Assembly (NCBI GenBank): GCA_949987705.1
Contig: OX465283.1
Span: 48,584,953 to 48,648,952, forward strand
Source: Thereva unica
Lineage: Eukaryota > Arthropoda > Insecta > Diptera > Therevidae
Reading direction: 5' to 3'
Length of the DNA: 64,000 nt
Below the pieces are notes generated by a model, which searched no databases, had not been told where the DNA came from, and saw only the letters and a program-made list of their open reading frames with translations. This document shows, piece after piece, positions 48,640 to 59,754 of this stretch. The position numbers and the translations under genes are program-made. Each line of letters opens with the position of its first letter. The stretch's first letter is position 1.

Positions 48640-49746
48640 TACCCGAGTAATAATAAAATTAGGGCTTTCAACGGGCGAATACCAAAAATGATTGAAACAT
48701 AGTACTCGGCCATTTGAATGGCATCAGAAGGCTGGTGGCAGGACAGCTCCGCTGTACGCCACACACAGACACGCAGATTCAGACGCATACACGCGAGTCA
48801 GACGCATACACCCACGGAAAATCTTAATGTCCTCATCCTCTTTATATTCAAGCCGACACCTGGCAAAACTATAAATTAAATTGACGCAATTTAACTACTC
48901 AAAAAAATTCATTTTGGGGGAAAGTGTGACTTTCGCTTCCCAACAAAACTCAAAACTCACTGCGTATTTACTGAGAAAAGCACCATCGATATCGAATTCC
49001 AACATTACAAAATTTTTATCACTTCAAATAAATGTTTTATTTTTCTTCGAGCGGTTACTAAAATATGAATCAACGAGCACCACAGACTTCACCTACTAGT
49101 CCAATCAATCTACGCAAATCCATCTAATAATTGCCATCAGGAAACAAAAATTATGGTCATATAAGAAAAAAAATTCTAAAAAAGATAGCATTTTCTTTTT
49201 CGGAATTTGGAATGGCGAACCTAACCTAAAAAATCCCGGAAAGTCTAAAAACGCTTTTTAGCGAATAAAAGAAAAACGTGACCTCGGATCGAAAATAATC
49301 AAATTATAAAGTTGTAGCTATTCAAATTATCTTTCGATCGATGTATATTGAGTTATAGGTTATGGTAGAAAATATAGAGAAAAATGGGAAAAACTGTCGA
49401 AAATCAGTTTTTTTTTTAATTCAAAAACTGCCACCAAAACCATATTAATAATTAAAAAACATAGGTTTGGTTGAAAAAACTGACTCTCTGAGTCTGTTTT
49501 TCCATTATTAATATATTCTTGGGGCCCATTTTGAGCATTGTACGCTTTTAAAATCCACTTTTACATAATAGGACATAATAGTACAATCTTTGAAGAAACG
49601 TTGATCCAGCGAAATCCATGGACCAAGAGGAACGTATTTGCTGCCATTAAATATGGTTAAAAATTCTATGGCCGTCCTATCCCCCTTAAAAAGCAAAGCG
49701 GCCGCTGTTCGACCGCTTAAAGCCCGTTTTTTATTTTTACTCGGGT
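48640..49746. mobile_element. TIR element with ACCCGAGTA termini
   Basis: The ends 48640-48673 and 49713-49746 are inverted copies (TACCCGAGTAA, then ATAAAA and GGGCTTT; about 29 of 34 match). It shares its left end and adjoining bases with the MITE at 9186. It is about 1.1 kb. A minus-strand open stretch near its right end (RTAAALLFKGDRTAIEFLTI) was not recognised and may derive from a transposase or a captured sequence. Confidence 0.6.
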
Positions 49747-49839
49747 AAGGATACTCCCACATATCCGCGCTCTTCGTTGGTTCCTAAGAAAACCAACTGG
49801 TCTAAGTTTCAGGGGCTTGCGGCCTAGAAATCTGACCTG

Positions 49840-50697
49840 CTTGCGGCTCAGTGTGTGAACTGGAGTTTGCGGCCACGCAGCTTACAGATGTGCTGATCTC
49901 TTTCTACCACGAGAGTAACACTGTCTCTTCTTTTCAGTCGTCGCGTAAGGTACCCTGGTGGAACGACAATGCAATGCGTTAGCCTGCAAGAAGGTGTTGA
50001 GACGTTCCAAAAGGATTGCCTGAAGGTCTGAAGGCCAAAGGCGACTAGACTCCAAAAGCTACTTTCCAAGGACTTCTTCAATGGTGGGTCTTCTCAGAAA
50101 GGAGATTCGGTCCTACACCACTAACCATGAAGAAACTTTGAGGTACCTGCTCAGAGATCACTTTCCAGGGTCAATCCTCCAAACCGCTTATCCATTGGAT
50201 GCTGAGTGTAGTCATGGAGTTTTCCCAGATCGTTATTCCCGCAGTCTTTCTGGGAGCATCTTCGACCGTGACAAGATTAAATGGGCGTTGGCTCTTTATA
50301 ACCCTACACGTCACCGGGAGGAGATGGAGTTTTTCCGGCACTTCTTCAGCCACTCCTGGTCTGCCACTTTAGAGCTAGCTTCAATTGGGGATACATTCCA
50401 ACCATCTGGAGGAAAGTCGTGGTGGTTTTTATCCCGAAACAGGGCAACAGCCCCTGGAGCTACCTAAATCGTACAGACCTATCAGCTTAACCTCTTTCCT
50501 TTTGAAAACTATGGAAAGGCTGCTAGACCTTCATATTAGGTACAGGCTGGAGCTCTCCCTTCCTCTACATAGCTCTCAGTTCACTTATTCGATTGGTAAA
50601 CCAAAAGAGGTTGCTTTAAACCAACTGGTCAGTAAAATCGAGAAAGCCTTCCTCGCTAAAGATACTGCATTATGTGCGTTCCTCGATTCGCCTCCAT
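49840..50697 (+). pseudogene. LINE fragment (endonuclease-RT junction)
   Basis: Scattered blocks on the plus strand include RKVPWWNDNAMR (linker after the endonuclease), EETLRYLLRDHFPGS, then YRPISLTSFLLKTMERLLD, LHSSQFTYSIGKPKEVAL and KDTALCAFLD at the edge of the catalytic aspartate block. There are frame changes between them. The motifs fit the Jockey/Loa group; this is not the family at 6614. It breaks off exactly where an RTE-group scrap begins. Confidence 0.7.
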
Positions 50698-50820
50698 TTT
50701 TGATCAACTCTGCTGGGATGTTATCAATTCCTGGAGATTTATTGATTTTTAAGGCGTTGTATGGCACTCTGTTATTCTTCCAAGATTGGTACATTTGTTT
50801 CTCTGGTGTCATCGTAAGAG
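50698..50820 (-). pseudogene. RTE-group scrap inside another LINE
   Basis: Matches 26408-26527 closely on the same strand, encoding NKSPGIDNIPAELIK and TPEKQMY on the minus strand. It is fused to the plus-strand LINE fragment without visible termini, so it looks like a retained patch or recombination product and not a complete insertion. Confidence 0.75.
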
Positions 50821-51270
50821 GCTTGCAGCGCTCCCGTTCCTATACCAGTTCCGTATACTTTTTAACATTACATGCCAATGCAAGCGTTCTGGTATCATTA
50901 TAAAACGCTTTTTCAAAAAGAAATATTCATGGACCTATGGATATGTGATCCGGTATCGAAAAGCTTTTATTTTGTTCATCTTTTGCAATTGCCTTTCCGA
51001 GCGCGAGGGTGGCCTTACTAAAGCAATCCCCCAACTAAATTCTAACCACTTAAAACGCTGCTTGTCCTCCGTATCGAACGAGAGCGTCGATGGATCTCTG
51101 ATTTTACATGTTATCATAGTAAAGGGACAAGAATCAATCCTTGTGCGATGCCACAATTTGCTCTGTCCGATAGGCTGCTTCTCTCTCGACCCTAGCGAGT
51201 AATGTGTTGAAGATTGACCCTCTGTAAACCGCTTGGTAGTGATGGCAGCTACTGTCACTCCACTGCTCAG
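50821..51270. repeat. Unclassified repeat shared with 61.8 kb
   Basis: The part from about 50970 to 51095 (TTCATCTTTTGCAATTGC; CCCCAACTAA; GCTGCTTG.CCTCCGTA.TCGAACG) matches 61845-61960 in the same orientation. No clear reading frame is preserved. It is possibly a decayed LINE segment. Confidence 0.5.
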
Positions 51271-53829
51271 GAAATAGGCTGTTCATCTTGCAAAGTTTAT
51301 GCTTGTGTTTATTGTCACATTAGCACTTACATATCTAGACGTTTAAATTTCATTTGAATGTGAACTGGATTAAGCACGATTGACAGAAGTATCATTATAT
51401 TACTGTTAAACAACCCTACACGAACTGGAGAGCAAATTTTATCATGTCCGGTAATAAATAATGTCCAATGATATACATATGGTGGCATGAGATCTATTAC
51501 ACAAACACCTAAATGAAAAAATATGGCGTTCAGTTTAAATTAACCAGTTCGGATAAAATATATGGCTCGGTGTGAAATGCATTTACCCTAGTTTCACGTA
51601 ATACAAAAGTTAAAGGCACTGATAAATCCACAATCCTTTACGTATGGGGCTGATAGCGCACGACTTATAACTACACCCGCAAGATGAATGGTGTATTTAT
51701 CGATTGCCGGTGGCTTGCGAAGATACCACTATAAATCTGGTTAAAGCTGTACAGTTTTGGATTGTTTTTTTTTTTGTTGAAATGGGTGTGTATTTTATCA
51801 GAATTTTTTATTTGTATTTATTTGTATTAATTGAAATATAAAATTATTCACTGTAGTTGAGTACAGGATGCCGATACTAATTAAAAATTTTATTTTTATG
51901 CCAAACATCAACTTAATCCACTCACTATTTACCTGGAAATTAGTAAGGGTACATTGGTTGAAATAACGCGCCAGTATGGTAGTATATTTTTTTAATATCA
52001 TAAATTAATTCATCAATAAAACGGCAGAGGGAGCATTGCATATTCATAATAATCCAAGTGGACACGGAGCTATTGATTTATGCACCACAATCGCCGATCC
52101 AAATGAATAACATGCTCTTTATTCTGCACAAGAGCTCCTGTTCTGCCCAGTCACGTTCAATTGCTAATTGAATAAGTGTACCTCGTCCATGCATAGATAT
52201 GTAACACAGATGACGTCACTAAAGTAGATTTGGTTGACCGAAACGAACGTGAGAACTGCAACTGCTTCTGACATTTATATTCAACTATAGAAGATTATCC
52301 CCTTCAGAATAAGCACTTTAAGCACCCCATGGTCGGTGATCATTGATAATTGTATTTGCTCCATAAGCTGGTGGTTGAGGTCGCTCAACATCATTCAGCA
52401 AATTCTGGACCAGCTCGAGTGTCATCCCCTGTAATAAGCCGCACACGTTAGTGGCACCAGAAAACATTTCTGGGTCGTGATTCTATATGGGACGTGAGTA
52501 GTTCAACATTTCTTAATTTTTCCCGAAGTTAATCTAACTTTGGTAATAAAAAAAATAAGAAGTTTTTGCACACCAATTATCTACAAGCACAAATTCTGGA
52601 TTCGTTGTTATAGGGCACCACACCACGGCAACTGGCAGGAAATATGCGGACTCCTATATTATCCTTACAGGCGAGCCCAATTGAGAAATGTATTCCTGCT
52701 CGTACCGACTAACATCGTTGGCCTGAGTTGCGGCATCTACTTATCTTGATTAGGGCGACTAGGAAGCCGTCGTATTGTATTAGTGTCTGTGGTGGATGCT
52801 ATAAAACGGAAAAGGATTAAAGCGAGAATTTATACCAGGCGAGGAAATAAATTGAACTTGAAAACGGTAAGAAATGTTCGCTTCTATCAGAAGCATCCAA
52901 TTTCCGTGCAATGGCCGACACATTATAAACCTGCCATCCTCACTCCGCCTTGCCGGTATCCTTCCCCCCACCTACTGCTTTAAGCTAACCAACCGAAGGG
53001 GGGGGGGGATGAAATGACTTTAATTAGTCTGGTGACCTGGCCTGGTATTTTAATTACCGGCTGGTTTTTAATGGCTGCCGGTGAGTTATTATTTTGCTTT
53101 TATAGCCTTGAATTCTCGAAATGGGGCAGATTGTAGGGTTTGCGAAAAAAGTTTTGTGCAATAATTTAACGTTGGTGAATTGTGGAAGTTTGTGGAATGA
53201 GCGTTAGGCAATGTTAGGTAATACCAACTTACTTCTACGTTTAATTTGCCCCAAAAGAATTGGAACGGGTTTGCTGGCTGTTTGTTAACTTAGAGACGAG
53301 TGGAATTTTTTCAAAATTAATGAACGAAGAAATAGTTGTCCATGAATTTATGTGAGCGACTTGACGATGACGTGATGAAGTAACAGAAACTTGACAGATC
53401 GAAACATTTATTAATTTTTTCAAACAAATAAAATACTTTCAATATTTTTAAATGGCTTGTACAATTTCAAATCAAATCGTTTTTATGCCAAACATCCTAA
53501 AAATTGTTTTGACTATTTTTTACGTCTTAAAATCATTAAATCGCTCTGTGTTGAATAAAACTGGACCACAGTAAGCTAAAATCATCAATACTAGAGCCAG
53601 GAAGCTCATTACTAGCCTGATCCTTTGTACTGCCAGTCTGTCATACCGCTCATATCATACAATCTATAGGTAGAAGACAGGCTAAGAGCCTGCCGGGCAC
53701 CGGGAGGTAAATAACGAACTCGTAAATACTAAGGACAACACAGTCGAGTTGTACTATTCAAAGACTAATTTCAAGACCTCAGTGTGAGCAAAAAGGTGTA
53801 CTGTGGGTGTGTGGCAGTAAGCCAACCAA
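51271..53829. other. No gene recognised
   Basis: Mostly AT-rich sequence with a few GC patches and a short G-run near 52999. Around 53600-53680 a stretch resembles the 3' tail of the Jockey-like LINE on the minus strand (CCTTTGTACT, GTCTGTCAT), but too little remains to be sure. Confidence 0.35.
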
Positions 53830-54271
53830 CCCAGTAGGGAACTTTAAAAAGTACTTCTAGAATTACTTCGGCAGAAGCAGTTCAGTACTTCCACCCAGCA
53901 CAAAAAAGACATTACATTAACATGGCGATGGCCTAGGCGGTGAAGTGCTTCCTTTTTCCTTCCATAGAATGTGTATTGGAAGTACTTATACATTTATTAT
54001 TGAACTCATATACAAAGTTATTATATTGTAAATTTGTGTAATGTAGGTTAGTTGGGAGAAGGGCGAAGGGTTGGTGGAGGCAAAATTAAAATTATGTAAA
54101 AAAAACTTAATAACTGAGATGAATCAAACGCATGGTCACCAAGCCCATTCTTCTCTGCATTACTAAGAAGTCATTACAGAAGTACTTCTTTGGTATTTAA
54201 GAAAACACTAAATAAAGCAGTACTTCCAAATCTACTTCCCAGAGTAAGTACCAGCGATTTTCTCTACTGGG
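53830..54271. mobile_element. MITE, CCC...GGG termini, TSD AA
   Basis: 442 bp. The left end CCCAGTAGGGAA and right end TTCTCTACTGGG are inverted with one mismatch, with AA on both flanks (53828-53829 and 54272-54273). The interior is rich in AGTACTTC and its complement. Same family as 3224-3537. Confidence 0.75.
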
Positions 54272-54374
54272 AAACTACTATTGTATTGCTATGAGGGCAG
54301 ATATTCTTAGAAAGATTCAATGGGCCTATGAGCAAAAGGGGCTCGATGAGTTTGATGGTGCGTGTGTGTATGTA

Positions 54375-54776
54375 CCCAGCGGGAAATGTTTGACGTGCTT
54401 CCAATCGAGGCGGCAAAGAATCGCTTCTATGCCCCTGCCAAAGGAATCTTTTCGTAAGCACATGTCGTCCCAGAGAGAAAATCAATATAAGAGGTAAGCA
54501 CTCTTAGTATGAAGAATATAAAAGCTTTTTAGTAGTAGAAAATCGAATCTAAAAAAGCTTTTCCCTAACTGGCAAAAGGGAACCGAGTCAATTGTGCTTC
54601 CTTCTGCATTCCTAATAATCGCTTTCGAATCGTTACAAACACGCTTAATTGAATCGCTTCCCCGCTAGGACATGCAATGTTAAAAAAGAAATGTACGGCA
54701 AGGCTAAGAGAAGCACTTCTCTGCTTCAAAAGAATCGATTCAGTAACCTTTTTGAATCGCTTCATTTCCCGCTGGG
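54375..54776. mobile_element. MITE, CCC...GGG termini, TSD TA
   Basis: 402 bp. The ends are CCCAGCGGGAAATG and CATTTCCCGCTGGG, a perfect 14-bp inverted pair, with TA on both flanks. The interior repeats GAATCGCTTC-like words near both ends. It forms one subtype with 62490-62885. Confidence 0.85.
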
Positions 54777-55253
54777 TACCTTGTCAAGTTGCACTATGGT
54801 GGTTTTAAAGATGCCGGGCTGAGATGAACGCGCTGTATTAGATCATTAGGACGATTGAAGAACTTGTAGGCTGACAAATACACATGACAATTTCCCAGCG
54901 AAAGATACTGCAATCAAATAGACCATATACTCATAGATAGAAGGGCAGCTTCCAGTATCTTCCAAGTAAGATTCTGTCGAGGTTGCAAATTGTGAATCGG
55001 ACCATTTCCTACCCAGTGGAAAAAATTGGGAGCGCTGCTCAGGGGAGTTTATTTTGAGCGCTGTTAAACATGCTCTCGAGGGAGTTTTACTGCAGTTTTC
55101 ATAAAATTTATAGAAAAAAAAGCGGCAGTTTTTCTATTGTTTAAATAAAAAGATTTCTCAGGATATTTTGGACAACAGCAAACAGCAATAACAAATTGTT
55201 CAAAATGAAATAAATGAACCGTCGTCCTTTATAGCTAAAGTATTGTGAGCTTG
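54777..55253. other. No gene recognised
   Basis: Contains isolated CCCAGCGAAAG (54899) and CCCAGTGGAAA (55015) words resembling the MITE ends, without partners. Nothing else was found. Confidence 0.35.
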
Positions 55254-56022
55254 CTTTTTAACCGACTTCAAAAAAAGAGGAGGTTACTCAATTCGACGTG
55301 TAGGTATTTTGTAGTCCTGTTCACGCATAACTTTGTAACCCAATAACTTTTTTGCTTTTTTTTTGGTTCATTTGAAGGGGGAGTTTCCCACGGTGGTCCC
55401 GTTAAATTTTTTCGAAATTTTGATAAAGGAATTCGAAGTTAGGCATAAAAAACTGTTAAAATTAGTTCAACCTAAACATTTCATAGGCACCAAACAAATT
55501 ACTTTAGTGTTGCAAAACTGGTAGAAGGCCGGTGGGAGAGGGCGTAGCGCGTTGGATCCTCGATCCAGCGACGTGTGGCGTTGCAGGTTCGAGCCTGGTC
55601 GGTCGGGGCAGACTGTTTTCTTTTTCTCTTTTTCTTCTATCTGAAATGATTTATTAACATACTAGCATAAAACCCGCGTGCCTTGCAACGCCTTTAAAAA
55701 CTGTTTATTATGTGCAATGTTTTCCTTAAAAAAAAACCAACAAAAAAGTCAGCTGTTATTATCCCTAAAAAGGGTTTATTATAGTGCATTTTTTTAATAA
55801 ATATGGTAAACAAATTGCTGCGAATATCACCTCTGCTCAACAAATCTGCAAGTTTTGAAGCAGAGATTGGCATGTGTATGTCATCAAGAAAAGTGACATT
55901 TTAGGGTTTGACGAACGTTCGTTAAGTTTGTTCGCCTATTTACGTGGATGTAAGAAATTATGAAGCAATCACAAATGAATATATTAAATAAAGTGAATTT
56001 CGAGTCATTCATTTCTACGTGA

Positions 56023-57487
56023 TTATAGGGATGCACTGTCAAAATTTCAGCCCTTCAGCTTCAGAGGTTTGGGTTAACCCCATTTCATCCCCTTTGGGGG
56101 TGCATTTCGAGTAATCGCCTCTTAGTGGATGTTCACGTCATTATAGGGATGCACTGTCCAAATTTCAACCCTGTAGCTCCAGTAGTTTGGTAACCCCATT
56201 TCACCCCTTGAGGGGATGAATTTCGAAAAATCGCTTCTTAGTAAATGACCACTTCATTATAAATATGCACTGTCAAAATTTCAGCCGTTTAGCTCCAGCG
56301 GTTTGGCTTAACCCCATTTAACCCCCTCAGGGGATGAATTTCGAAAAATCGTTTCTTAATGGATGTCCACGTCATTAAGGGGATGCACTGTTCAAAATTT
56401 CAGCCCTATAGCTCCAGCGGTTTGGATAAACCCCATTTCACCCTCTTAGGGGATAAATTTCGAAAAATTGCCTTATAGTGGATGTCCACTCCATTATAGG
56501 GATGCACTGTTAAAATTCCAGCCCTATAACTTTAGCGGTTTGGATAAACCCCATTTCACCCCCTTAGGGGATGAATTTTGAAAAATCGCTTCTTAGTGGA
56601 TGTTCACGCCATTATAGGGATGCACTGTCAAAATTTCAGCCCTATAGCTCCAGCGGTTTGGGTAAACCCCATTTCACCCCCTTAGGGGATAAATTTCGAA
56701 AAATCGCTCTTTAGTGGATGTAAACGTCATTATAGGGATGCACTGTCCAAATTTCATCCCTATAACTTTAGCGGTTTGGATAAACCCCGTTTCACCTCCT
56801 TAGGGGATGAATTTTAAAAAATCGCTTCTTAGTGGATGTTCACGCCATTATAGGGATGCACTGTCCAAATTTTAGCCCTATAGCTCCAGCGGTGTGGGTA
56901 AACCCCATTTCACCCCCTTAGGCGATGAATTTCGAAAAATCGCTTCTTAGTGGATGTCCACGCCGTTATAGGGATGCACTGTCAAAATTTCAGCCCTATA
57001 GCTTAAGCGGTTTGTAAAAACCCTATTTCACACCCTTAGGGGATGAATTTCGAAAAATCGCTCTTTAGTGGATGTCCACGCCATTATAGGGATGCACTGT
57101 CAAAATTTCAGAACTATAGCTCCAGTGGTTTGGGTAAACCCCATTTCACCCCCTTAGGGGTTGAATTTCGAAAAATCGCTTCTTAGCGGATGTCCACGCC
57201 ATTATAGGGATGCACTGCCAAAATTTCAGCCGTATAGCTCCAACGGTTTGGATAAACCCCATTTCACCCCCTTAGGGGATGAATTTCGAAAAATCGCTTT
57301 ATAGTGGATGTCCACTCCATTATAGGGATGCACTGTCCAAATTTCAGCCCTATAGCTCCAGCGGTTTGGATAAACCCCATTTCACCCCCTTAGGGGATGA
57401 ATTTCAAAAAATCGCTTTTTAGTGGATGTCCACGCCATTATAGGGATGCACTGTCAAAATTTCAGCCCTTTAGCTCCAGCGGTTTAG
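56023..57487 (+). repeat. ~118-bp tandem repeat, about 12 copies
   Basis: Each unit contains CATTATAGGGATGCACTGTC, AAATTTCAGCCCTATAGC, CCAGCGGTTTGG, CCCCATTTCACCCCCTTAGG and CGAAAAATCGCTTCTTAGTG. Measured spacing between successive units is 116-119 bp. Units differ by scattered point changes, so the array is not freshly amplified. Confidence 0.93.
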
Positions 57488-57698
57488 GTTGTGCGTTGTC
57501 TGTCAGTCAGTTACTTTTTATACAATAGAAAAAAAGAGTAAAGATAAAAAATCCCCTTACAACTTATTGAACCCCATTTCACCCCCTTAAACCCTTTTTT
57601 TCTCCATAAAAAGTAGCCTATGTCCGTCTCCAAGGTCTATACTATGTCTGTAGCAAATTTCATCAAAATCGGTTTAGTGGTTTAGGCGTGAAAGCGTA

Positions 57699-57734
<36 letters not shown>
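57699..57734 (+). repeat. (CAGA)n microsatellite
   Basis: About nine ACAG units near the 3' end of the inserted 2.1-kb element. Confidence 0.95.
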
Positions 57735-57735
<1 letters not shown>

Positions 57736-58109
57736 GTTACTTTCGCATTTATAATATTAGTAAGGATAAGTCAACCACTGATAGTATCTGCCATGGTGGC
57801 GCAGAGGGCTAGGGAGAAGTGGCCTCATCTGGGGGCTCTGTGGGGCTGCGAGTTCGATTCTTCGGCTCGCGGTGCTTTTTTTCGTCATAATATTTTTTTT
57901 TAATTTCCTTCGAGGAATTTTGTTTCATATGAAACAAAATTTTGACGTGAATACGTCTCTAAAGCTTCCAGAACAAAAACCGATGATAACGAAATTATGG
58001 CATATAGTTTTGATTTGCAGCTCAAAAACTATTGTTTATATTGAATAAAGAAATATACAATGACGTGGGTGAAGAATCAAAGAATTTTATTTTTTTCATT
58101 TGATTTCCC

Positions 58110-59667
58110 CGCTATCAATGACAATTAAGCTTATATTTCCTTGATTTGTATGTGTGTGTACTGTAAACAAATGTTGAACTTGATTTTGACCCACTTCCAT
58201 ATAACCGATCAACTGCAAATTTTACACATACGCATAGTTCGCATGACAATACAATCTGATCATTTTGTAAAAAAATCAAGATGGCGGTTCTAAGATGGCA
58301 GTCGAATTTTGCAATTGGGTTCCCCGACCGCCGAAATGGGTATCAAAAGGAAGGGTGTGACAAGTAGAACACACTTCGCTATGTGGCGTCATTCAAAACC
58401 CAAAATGGCGGCCAACATAAAATGGCGGCTTACTTTTTCTTTACTTTTTTACGTCCTTGTTATGGGTATTGAATGAAAGTGTATGATGAGTATAGCACAG
58501 TAAGCTATCGACTTCACAATAAATATTTCTTTTAATTTCCCCCGGAGAATTTTGTTTCACATTAAATAAGTTTTTTTTTAAATTCGTCCGAAAATATGCA
58601 AATACATTACTGCAAAAACTATTTAGCTACTGCTTAGATTTTTTCGATGGCGCGGCGGCGTGTTATACTTCTCCGAATGGATTTAATAAGAAGAATCATT
58701 CTCGCAATACGTACGCTGCATCGTCGGTTAAACGATACTACGGCAGCATGTCATACTCATCGTAAAGGCAGGTTCATACGCAACGATTTAGTTTTCTAAA
58801 TTGTCTGGCGCAACTCGAATTGTGTAAATAAACTGAGTGCAAATGACGAGTGAAAATTACCTCCATTAGTTATTGCGCATTATATTTTTACTTATCTACG
58901 CGTTATATTATGTTACATAGATTGTGATAAGGTCGGAGGAGCAAGTGGTCGAACATCACCGAGACATATTTGGTACAATCCAAACCTTTTAGATTGTGCA
59001 AGCCGAACAGTTGAGTTCACACGCAACGATCTATTTGTGCCGTGTAGACCTACCTTAATATTTTTTTTTCATATTGCCCCCGAAAAAAATTAATGGACTA
59101 AAGAGTACGAAATAAAAAAAATTTTAAAAACCGACTTCAGAAAAAAACCGCACAAAATGCACAAAAAAGGATGAAATAATTGTTTGTAATTCTTAACATT
59201 AATCCAATCAGAATGGATCTAGAAAGAACAATCACTTTTGAAGGACATGAAATGAAACTTAAAACGCAGGTTTTCAACAATTTCCTTTAACTTTCAAATT
59301 GCCTATAAAATATCGAATTGCGAGTTGAAGTATCAGTTCAGTTGAAGCGTTTGTGGCAAAACAGCAACTCTTGCCCCATAGGGCCGTTCCACACGGGCCA
59401 ACCTCAACAGCCAACCAACAACAAGCTGGTGTCAACTTCCCTTTTGATATTCGATGAAAAGTCGCATCTTCCACACAGCCAAATTTTCCAACCAACGATA
59501 CGTCAGCTTTTTGTTGTTGTTTTTAATCTTAATTCTCCTTTCTGATATTTCTCTCTCTTTTCTCCCAGGAAGAAAAAGCAACAACCACCACACAGCTGTC
59601 AAAAACTTGACTCGAAAATCCGATGAAAGAGTTGGTTCAAAAATTTGCCCACTCCTTCGTTCTTTTT
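58110..59667. other. No gene; AAGATGGCGG words and a possible old MITE
   Basis: Bases 58270-58430 repeat the word AAATGGCGG or AAGATGGC several times. The pair AAGGCAGGTTCATACGC (near 58766) and GTGTAGACCTACCTTA (near 59040) is a weak inverted match with CACACGCAACGA-type words between, a possible decayed TIR element. GGGCCGTTCCACACGGGCC near 59381 is a short local palindrome. No exon was supported. Confidence 0.35.
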
Positions 59668-59754
59668 CACCCTCTTCTCTAGAAACAACATACATAACAT
59701 AACAATTTATTATGTTATGTTATGTTATGTATGTTGTTTCTAGAGAAGAGGGTG
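59668..59754. repeat. Perfect 36-bp hairpin
   Basis: The arms 59668-59703 and 59719-59754 are exact reverse complements separated by 15 bases (outer word CACCCTCTTCTCTAG). The inner part is made of ATGTT/AACAT steps. With mismatches the pairing extends a few bases further outward. Confidence 0.9.

Larger units (their letters stand above)
55666..57770 (+). mobile_element. 2.1-kb repeat carrying a minisatellite
   Basis: Absent from copy A of the host repeat, so it is an insertion. It starts with AAAACCCGCGTGCC. It ends in CAAATTTCATCAAAATCGG, TTTAGGCGTGAAAGCGTAAC, a (CAGA)n run and TTTCGCATTTATAATATTAG. That ending is a tail I recognise from widespread arthropod repeats, probably of LINE origin; this is recollection, not a search. 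No reading frame of a transposition protein was seen. The flanks (ACTAG and ATAAG) are not a clean duplication. Confidence 0.65.
55254..58109 (+). repeat. Composite tRNA-like repeat, copy B
   Basis: Second copy of the repeat at 19911-20622, starting ACCGACTTC with an A-run. It has the same two tRNA-like modules: one at about 55535-55605 (GGCGTAGCGCGTTGGATCC and GCAGGTTCGAGCC), the other at about 57795-57880 (GTGGCGCAGAGGGCTAGG and GCGAGTTCGATTC plus a T-run). It is interrupted at 55666-57770 by another element. Presence in two distant places shows it is a dispersed family. Confidence 0.75.

Noticed and set aside
53600..53680. A third 3' end of the Jockey-like LINE
   Set aside because: Only short interrupted matches; too weak to list as a feature.
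54899..55030. Further CCCAG-type MITE copies
   Set aside because: The words CCCAGCGAAAG and CCCAGTGGAAA have no inverted partner at a suitable distance.
56023..57487. Regular ~118-bp repeats as a CRISPR-like array
   Set aside because: The whole unit is repeated with no unique spacers, and the genome is eukaryotic. It is a minisatellite.
55666..57770. Helitron assignment for the 2.1-kb inserted repeat
   Set aside because: It does not begin with TC or end in CTRR with a preceding hairpin, and the flanks are not A/T as required; left unclassified.
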